From: Streptomyces sp. WM6378
GTDB taxonomy: Bacteria; Actinomycetota; Actinomycetes; Streptomycetales; Streptomycetaceae
Assembly: GCF_001279695.1 (NCBI RefSeq)
Contig: NZ_LGDD01000106.1
Span: forward strand, 48,754 to 112,753
Reading direction: 5' to 3'
Length of the DNA: 64,000 bases
In this document: positions 59,667 through 64,000 of the stretch, in pieces
How positions within the stretch are numbered: the stretch's first letter is position 1
Layout: the number at the start of each line of letters is the position of its first letter
Notes under the pieces: generated by a model
Told to the model about the DNA's origin: nothing
Databases searched by the model: none
What the model saw: the letters and a program-made list of their open reading frames with translations, nothing else
Program-made: the position numbers and the translations under genes

Positions 59667-59681
59667 TCGTCTGCCTGACGA
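59667..59681. promoter_or_regulatory. TCGTC-N5-GACGA palindrome before the Nudix regulator gene
   Basis: TCGTCTGCCTGACGA with perfect 5-bp arms, 14 bases upstream of the start codon and overlapping the expected promoter. Fits an autoregulatory site. Confidence 0.5.
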
Positions 59682-59749
59682 TAAACACTCCCCTCGACAC
59701 CCCTCCGGCACTTCTTCTCCCGTCGCACCTTCCGCTGCGCCCATCCCGC

Positions 59750-61780
59750 TCAGCCTCCCAACTGGAGCCATTCGGCGGCCTGCTCGACCATGCCGACCCC
59801 GAGCCTGCTGATCCGTACCGTGAACGGCTCCCCCGCGACGCTGAGGCCGGAGAGCCGGACCGCGCCGAGCGGGGCCGACCTCATCGGGTCCAGCGCGACC
59901 GATCCGGCCGGGGCGTCCGGGCGGATCCCGGCCAGGGTGGTGAGCAGCTGGATGCCTGCCGCGGCCGCCACCGCCGCCGGACGGCAGGCGGCCGGATGCG
60001 GCACGGGCACGCTGTCGGCGGTGCGCTGCTCCCCCGCGTACATCTCGGGCAGCCGATGGCCGAACGCCTCCGAGGCGGCCAGGACGCCCCGCAGCAGGGA
60101 GACGGCCTCCTTCTCGTACCCGGCGGCCGCAAGGCCCGCGACGGCGACGGCGCTCTCGTGGACCCGCACCGCCCCTGCCCGGTGCCCGAACGGGTTGTAC
60201 CCGGGCTCCTTGGCGGCGAGCCCGCGCAGCCCCCAGCCCGAGTCCATCGCGGGGCCGCCGAGCAGCCGGGCCAGCTGTTCGGTCTGCACCTTGTCGAGCA
60301 GCCCGGGCGCGAGCCGGCCGCCGCCGAGCAGCCCCGTGTCCAGCAGATGGGCGCCGCCCGCCCCGAGCAGCGGCACCGGGCGGCCGTCGGCGGTGCGGGC
60401 GGCAGCGGGGCGGCCGCCGCCGAGGTCGTCCAGCCAGAACTCGGCCCGGAACCGGTCCCTGAGCGCCCCGGCCCGCGCGAGCCACGCGTCGGCCCCGGGA
60501 CGGCCGCACTCCCGCAGCAGTTCCGCGCCGAGCAGCGCGGCCCGGTGGACGTGGGCCTGGGTCTCGGCGCGTACGAATCCGGCGGCCCCGGGGCCGGTCT
60601 CGGCGAGGTAGCCGTTGTCGTCCAGGGCGGTGGCCAGCCAGTGCAGGCAGCGCTCGGCGGCGGGCAGCAGCTCGGTCACCGCCGGCTCCGGCAGGCCCCA
60701 GCGCCGCGCCTCCGCGAGCACGACCGGGAAGGCCAGGGTGGCCTCCACTCCCGAACAGCTGGGCGGGAGGTAGGGGCCCGCATCCCTGAACGGTCCCGGG
60801 ATGCGCCCCAACTCTGCTCCAGGACCCGGGAGTTGAGTCCTCGCGAGGGTGCGGAGGGTGGCCGCCGCGAGCCGGGTGGACAGCGGCAGCGCCATCCGGG
60901 CCGCCCAGAGCGCCTCCGCCGGTGCCGAACCGCATCGCCAGGGGACTCCGGCCGCCGCGTACAGGTCGGCCGGGCGGGCCGGGTCGCGGATCAGCAGCGC
61001 CCGCAGATCGTCGATGCTGTGCTGGAGCAGCACCGCCACCCGAGGGTCGTCGCCCTCGGCCCTGGCTTCCTGGGGCGAGGGCAGCGGGCTCGCGGCGTGT
61101 CCGGGCGGCCGCACCGGTCGGCCGGTCCTGATGGTCAGCTGGATCGTGCACGAGCCGCCCGGAGGCAGTTCCAGGGCCCAGCGCAGCACCCCGGCGGACG
61201 CGAGCGCGTCGGTCGGCGGTGGCTGTGCGGTCACCGCCGAGTGGGCGCCGCCCGACGTCCAGCGCATTCCCGAGCCGTGGACACTGGCGGGCAGTTCGGG
61301 CCCGGCGCGGCCGGCGGCCACCGCGCCCAGCTCCGCCAAGTCGGTGCCGAGGGCGATCTCCACCGGCAGCCTCAGCGGCCGGGCCGCCGAGCTGCTCAGG
61401 GTGATCCGCTCCGTGCCGTCCGCCTGCCGAAGGCGCTCGACGGCGATCTCGGGGTCGGGCCCGCCGTCCGCCGCGGTGCGGACCACCGCGAGGAAGCGGG
61501 CACGGTCGGCCGATATCGACCTGCCCTGCACGGCGATCGGGTCGCGGCCCGCCACCCTCAACTGGCAACGGGAGACCAGCCGTCGGCCGTGCTGGTAGAA
61601 GCCTCCGAGGCCCTGCCCGGTCAGCTGTCCGTGCTCCGGCGACACCGCGAGGCCGGGCAGGGCCACGCAGATCACGGCCGCGTGCACGGCGGGCAGCTCA
61701 CCGAGCGGCCCGGCCGTTCTCGGCGGGACCGGCCCCGGTGTGCTCCCGGTGCCGGTGCGGGGAGGGGCGGTGAACACCAT
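59750..61780 (-). CDS. glycogen-debranching-type (MGH1/amylo-alpha-1,6-glucosidase-like) enzyme
   Basis: A 676-residue protein. An N-terminal beta-rich domain (about 40-270; GFYQHGRRLVSRCQLRVAG is its hallmark of the glycogen-debranching N-terminal domain) is followed by an (alpha/alpha)6-barrel glycosidase domain with DNGYLAE, GWGLRGLA and YNPFGHRAG, the last typical of this family. It belongs to the group annotated as amylo-alpha-1,6-glucosidase/glycogen debranching enzyme in Streptomyces; true substrate unproven. No signal peptide. It precedes the NrtR-like gene in the same direction, 96 bases away. Confidence 0.85.
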   Translation of the reverse strand: MVFTAPPRTGTGSTPGPVPPRTAGPLGELPAVHAAVICVALPGLAVSPEHGQLTGQGLGGFYQHGRRLVSRCQLRVAGRDPIAVQGRSISADRARFLAVVRTAADGGPDPEIAVERLRQADGTERITLSSSAARPLRLPVEIALGTDLAELGAVAAGRAGPELPASVHGSGMRWTSGGAHSAVTAQPPPTDALASAGVLRWALELPPGGSCTIQLTIRTGRPVRPPGHAASPLPSPQEARAEGDDPRVAVLLQHSIDDLRALLIRDPARPADLYAAAGVPWRCGSAPAEALWAARMALPLSTRLAAATLRTLARTQLPGPGAELGRIPGPFRDAGPYLPPSCSGVEATLAFPVVLAEARRWGLPEPAVTELLPAAERCLHWLATALDDNGYLAETGPGAAGFVRAETQAHVHRAALLGAELLRECGRPGADAWLARAGALRDRFRAEFWLDDLGGGRPAAARTADGRPVPLLGAGGAHLLDTGLLGGGRLAPGLLDKVQTEQLARLLGGPAMDSGWGLRGLAAKEPGYNPFGHRAGAVRVHESAVAVAGLAAAGYEKEAVSLLRGVLAASEAFGHRLPEMYAGEQRTADSVPVPHPAACRPAAVAAAAGIQLLTTLAGIRPDAPAGSVALDPMRSAPLGAVRLSGLSVAGEPFTVRISRLGVGMVEQAAEWLQLGG

Positions 61781-62000
61781 GGGTACCCTTCTTCGCTGTC
61801 CGTTCCGGGCGACGATGGTGGGCCTGGCGGAGGCTGCCGCCCGTGCGGCCCGGTGCCCGGTGCCGTGCCGCCACTCGGGTGAACGCCACGAGCCTCGACC
61901 GGGTCACGGACGGATCGCCCCCCGGTCGCGGCCCAGGGTCGGGTGGCCCGCGTCTCCCCCATGACCCGGCACTCCAGGACGGAGCGGCCCGCGCCGTCTT

Positions 62001-63512
62001 TCACCTCTCCCGTTTCACCGGCTCGCCGCCTCGGCGGCGCACCCGGTCTCGTACCTTCGCCTGCTTGGGGCCGGCGGGCTCGGGGCGGCCCGAACTCTCG
62101 TGCCGATGTGGGCTGTTGGCGCTCCTTCGCGAGGTCGGAGTGGACTTGCGGCGCGGCTCGGGACGGACCTCGCGGCGCGCGGGCGGGTCTGCGGATTCCT
62201 CCTCGCCGACAGCGTCCCCGGCCAGCCTCGCGGCGCGTTCCTCGCGCAGGCAGACGCGCAACTCCTCGGGGTCGAGGCCTCCGTTGCAGGCCCGGTGCAG
62301 CAGTTGGGCGAAGCGGTAGTCGGGGTCCGCCCGCAGGGCGAGGCTGAACGCCACCCGGGCGTTCGGGTCGTCACCGGTCGACCAGGAGACCCAGCCCGCC
62401 AGGGTGAGCAGCGCCGCCGCATGGTCGCCGTACGGGCCGACGCAGCGGCGGGCCAGCGCCCGCCACAGGCGCAGGGCCGGCCCTGCTTCCGGCCCCTCCA
62501 TCCACTCCGCGGCCCAGTCCCGGGTCGTACGGTCCTGGAGGCCGAGGATCAGGGCCGCCGCCTCGTCGTGGGCGATGAGCCCGTCGTCCAGGTCGTCCGA
62601 CGCGTTCCTGCCGAGGAGCAGGGTGGCGACCCCCCGGCCGGCCGCCGGGAGGGCGTCCGTGCCGCGGCCAGGTGCGGGCGCCTGCGCGATCCGGCGCATG
62701 AGCCGGGCCGCCAGGTCGAGCGTCTCGTCGGCCACGGTGCGCCGGTCGCCCTCGCTCAGGATGCGGGGGAACATCTCGGCGGCCGCGGCGTCCAGGGCCC
62801 GTTCCTGCTCGTCCGCCGCCCCGGACCGCCAGGGTGCGAGCCGTTCCTCCATCTCCCGCAGGGAGCCGCGTACTTGGATGCCCGCGTAGGTGGCGGCGGC
62901 CGCCATGACGGAGGTTCCCGGCAGGGTGAGAACGTTGCCCTCCGGTGGGCAGCAGCGGGTGTCCGGGCAGCAGTACGACCAGTAGCGGCCGTCGGAAATG
63001 CACAGCGCTTCGAGTACCGGGACGTCGAGGCCGCCGCACGCGACGCGAAGCCGTTGGGCCAATGGCCGCAGCCGCTCCATCACTTCGCGTCCGGTGCCGC
63101 CCGACGACGGGTCCTGGCAGAGGAAGACGACGATGCCGTCGGGCCGTGGCCCGCGCCGCTCGCTCCCCGTGACCAGGCAGTCGGCGAGCTGTTCGGCGAT
63201 GTCGGACCACTCCTGCGGCGAGGCGGGCAGCCCCACCCTGACCCGACCGCCGAACCGGCCGCTCTCGCCGTGCAACGCGACGAGCACCACCGAGTCGGTC
63301 GGATGGAAGCCCATCAAGTACGGCAGTGCGTCAGCCAGTTCGGCCGGGCCGCGCAGGGTGATCCGCGGCTCGCCCGACGAGCCGTGGGATTCGGATTCGC
63401 GGGAGCCGGACCCGCGGGACTCGGAGCCGCGGGACTCGGAGCCACAGGATTCACCCTCGCGGGAGTCGGGCTCAGGGGATTCGGATTCGTGGGATTCGCT
63501 CGTGTCTCGCAT
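62001..63512 (-). CDS. DUF4192 family protein with Ser/Glu-repeat N-terminus
   Basis: A 503-residue protein. The first 48 residues are an imperfect Glu-Ser/Arg-Gly repeat (SESRGSESRGSGSRESES-like); the DUF4192 domain begins at ITLRGPAELADALPYLMGFH and spans to about 400; the tail is Arg/Ala/Pro-rich and basic. DUF4192 occurs in actinobacteria with no known activity; a CCPDTRCCPPEG cluster near residue 180 could bind metal. A pair of DnaA boxes lies 40-59 bases before its start, hinting at DnaA control. Confidence 0.88.
   Translation of the reverse strand: MRDTSESHESESPEPDSREGESCGSESRGSESRGSGSRESESHGSSGEPRITLRGPAELADALPYLMGFHPTDSVVLVALHGESGRFGGRVRVGLPASPQEWSDIAEQLADCLVTGSERRGPRPDGIVVFLCQDPSSGGTGREVMERLRPLAQRLRVACGGLDVPVLEALCISDGRYWSYCCPDTRCCPPEGNVLTLPGTSVMAAAATYAGIQVRGSLREMEERLAPWRSGAADEQERALDAAAAEMFPRILSEGDRRTVADETLDLAARLMRRIAQAPAPGRGTDALPAAGRGVATLLLGRNASDDLDDGLIAHDEAAALILGLQDRTTRDWAAEWMEGPEAGPALRLWRALARRCVGPYGDHAAALLTLAGWVSWSTGDDPNARVAFSLALRADPDYRFAQLLHRACNGGLDPEELRVCLREERAARLAGDAVGEEESADPPARREVRPEPRRKSTPTSRRSANSPHRHESSGRPEPAGPKQAKVRDRVRRRGGEPVKRER
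63378..63500. repeat. imperfect tandem repeats encoding the Ser/Glu-rich N-terminus
   Basis: Units of about 15-18 bases of the type GCGGGACTCGGAGCC recur six or more times. They keep the reading frame, so length variation would lengthen or shorten the tail without breaking the gene. Confidence 0.65.
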
Positions 63513-63551
63513 GACTTGAGGGTTTCGCGATCACAGATCTCCCACCACCCC

Positions 63552-63571
63552 TGTGGATAACCTTGTCCACA
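63552..63571. promoter_or_regulatory. inverted pair of DnaA boxes
   Basis: TGTGGATAACCTTGTCCACA contains TTATCCACA on the minus strand and TTGTCCACA on the plus strand, two bases apart. Both are perfect DnaA boxes; the second is the preferred Streptomyces form. The site lies in the promoter region of the DUF4192 gene. Confidence 0.85.
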
Positions 63572-63644
63572 GACCGAAGGCGCTGGTCATACAAATGGCG
63601 CGGACGGAAGGCCCAGGCTCAACGACCGCCCCTGCGGGAGGAGT

Positions 63645-63875
63645 TCAGCCCTGCCAGGAGTGGGGCGCGCGGTGGCCCGGGGTGCGCCATCCCGCCCTGG
63701 CGCGGGCGCGCTCGGCGGCCGGGGTGGCGGTCAGGGCGGCGGCCCGCGCCAGGAGCACCGCGGTGATCGCGGCGAGCTCCTCGGGGCCGGCCTCGCCCCG
63801 TTCTATCCGGACGACCGCGTTACCCACGACTTCATCGCCTACGGCGGCATCACGTGCGACAACATTGGCGCTCAC
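63645..63875 (-). CDS. accE: acyl-CoA carboxylase epsilon subunit
   Basis: A 76-residue epsilon subunit of the actinobacterial acetyl/propionyl-CoA carboxylase. Family signature VVRIERGEAGPEELAAITAV followed by LLARAAAL. It activates the biotin/carboxyl-transferase complex. GTG 63875 (AGGGAG site upstream) starts 16 bases after the carboxyl-transferase stop, as in other Streptomyces operons. Confidence 0.92.
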   Translation of the reverse strand: MSANVVARDAAVGDEVVGNAVVRIERGEAGPEELAAITAVLLARAAALTATPAAERARARAGWRTPGHRAPHSWQG

Positions 63876-63891
63876 GGCATGAACTCCCTTG

Positions 63892-64000
63892 CTATTGGGG
63901 TGGGTTGCCGTGTTTGCGGGACGGCAGGTCGGCGTGTTTGGTCTTGAGCATCGCCAGTGAGGCGATGAGGACGGCCCGGGTCTCGGCGGGGTCGATGACG
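63892..64000 (-). CDS. C-terminal end of acyl-CoA carboxylase beta (carboxyl-transferase) subunit, cut by window edge
   Basis: The minus strand at the right edge encodes VIDPAETRAVLIASLAMLKT, ending in KHGNPPQ and TAG. This is the C-terminus of the propionyl/acetyl-CoA carboxylase beta subunit (AccB/PccB type). The start lies outside the window. It is the first gene of the operon with the epsilon subunit. Confidence 0.9.
   Translation of the reverse strand, partial: VIDPAETRAVLIASLAMLKTKHADLPSRKHGNPPQ

Overview
The window is actinobacterial, almost certainly a Streptomyces chromosome. Support: very high GC with strong GC3 bias, an HrdB-type principal sigma factor with a lysine/alanine-rich N-terminal extension, both topoisomerase IV subunits, a DasR-type operator in front of ptsH, a c-di-AMP (ydaO-type) riboswitch leader on an M23 peptidase gene, and AccE/carboxyl-transferase genes at the right edge. 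Most of the window looks like core chromosome; two blocks look accessory.

Region 1 (1-7.6 kb, accessory, defence-like). The tail of an unrecognised gene is followed by a compact NLR neighbourhood: a minus-strand NB-ARC/TPR protein, a divergent small protein with a hydrophobic glycine-rich N-terminus (Bell-like), and a large P-loop STAND-like protein. All three carry a related short motif (N-x-I/L-x-G ... V-x-Q-A/G) at the terminus expected for amyloid-templated NLR-to-effector signalling. A decayed Vsr-type endonuclease fragment follows. This is the most unusual system in the window.

Region 2 (7.6-25.5 kb, core). A minus-strand run holds a GNAT/acyl-CoA synthetase fusion, a DUF5998 protein, a phosphodiesterase and tdk. 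Next come ptsH under a dre site, a GntR regulator, a riboswitch-controlled M23 peptidase, an active/inactive M16 peptidase pair, parC, a CobW-type GTPase, two divergent citrate synthase homologues (one fused to a helix-turn-helix domain) and an alpha/beta hydrolase.

Region 3 (25.5-38.7 kb, accessory carbohydrate cluster, all minus strand). Two secreted GH87-type glycosidases (predicted alpha-1,3-glucanases) flank a LacI regulator, an ABC sugar importer and a GH13 alpha-glucosidase. The genes form a coherent set for cutting an extracellular alpha-1,3-glucan, importing the oligosaccharides and hydrolysing them. One GH87 gene carries a frameshift between its signal peptide and its mature part.

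Region 4 (39-50 kb). A CitA/CitB-type two-component pair, an NMT1/SsuA-type ABC importer and a second, kinase-less CitB-type regulator are followed by an acetate-type SSS symporter with its DUF485 partner and a DUF1453/NarL-type two-component operon.

Region 5 (50-64 kb, core). parE, a small zinc-ribbon-like protein, a secreted trypsin-like protease, hrdB, a FadR-type regulator, an unusual ABC ATPase/permease fusion, an NrtR-like Nudix regulator, a glycogen-debranching-type enzyme, a DUF4192 protein preceded by a pair of DnaA boxes, and accE with the end of the carboxyl-transferase gene.
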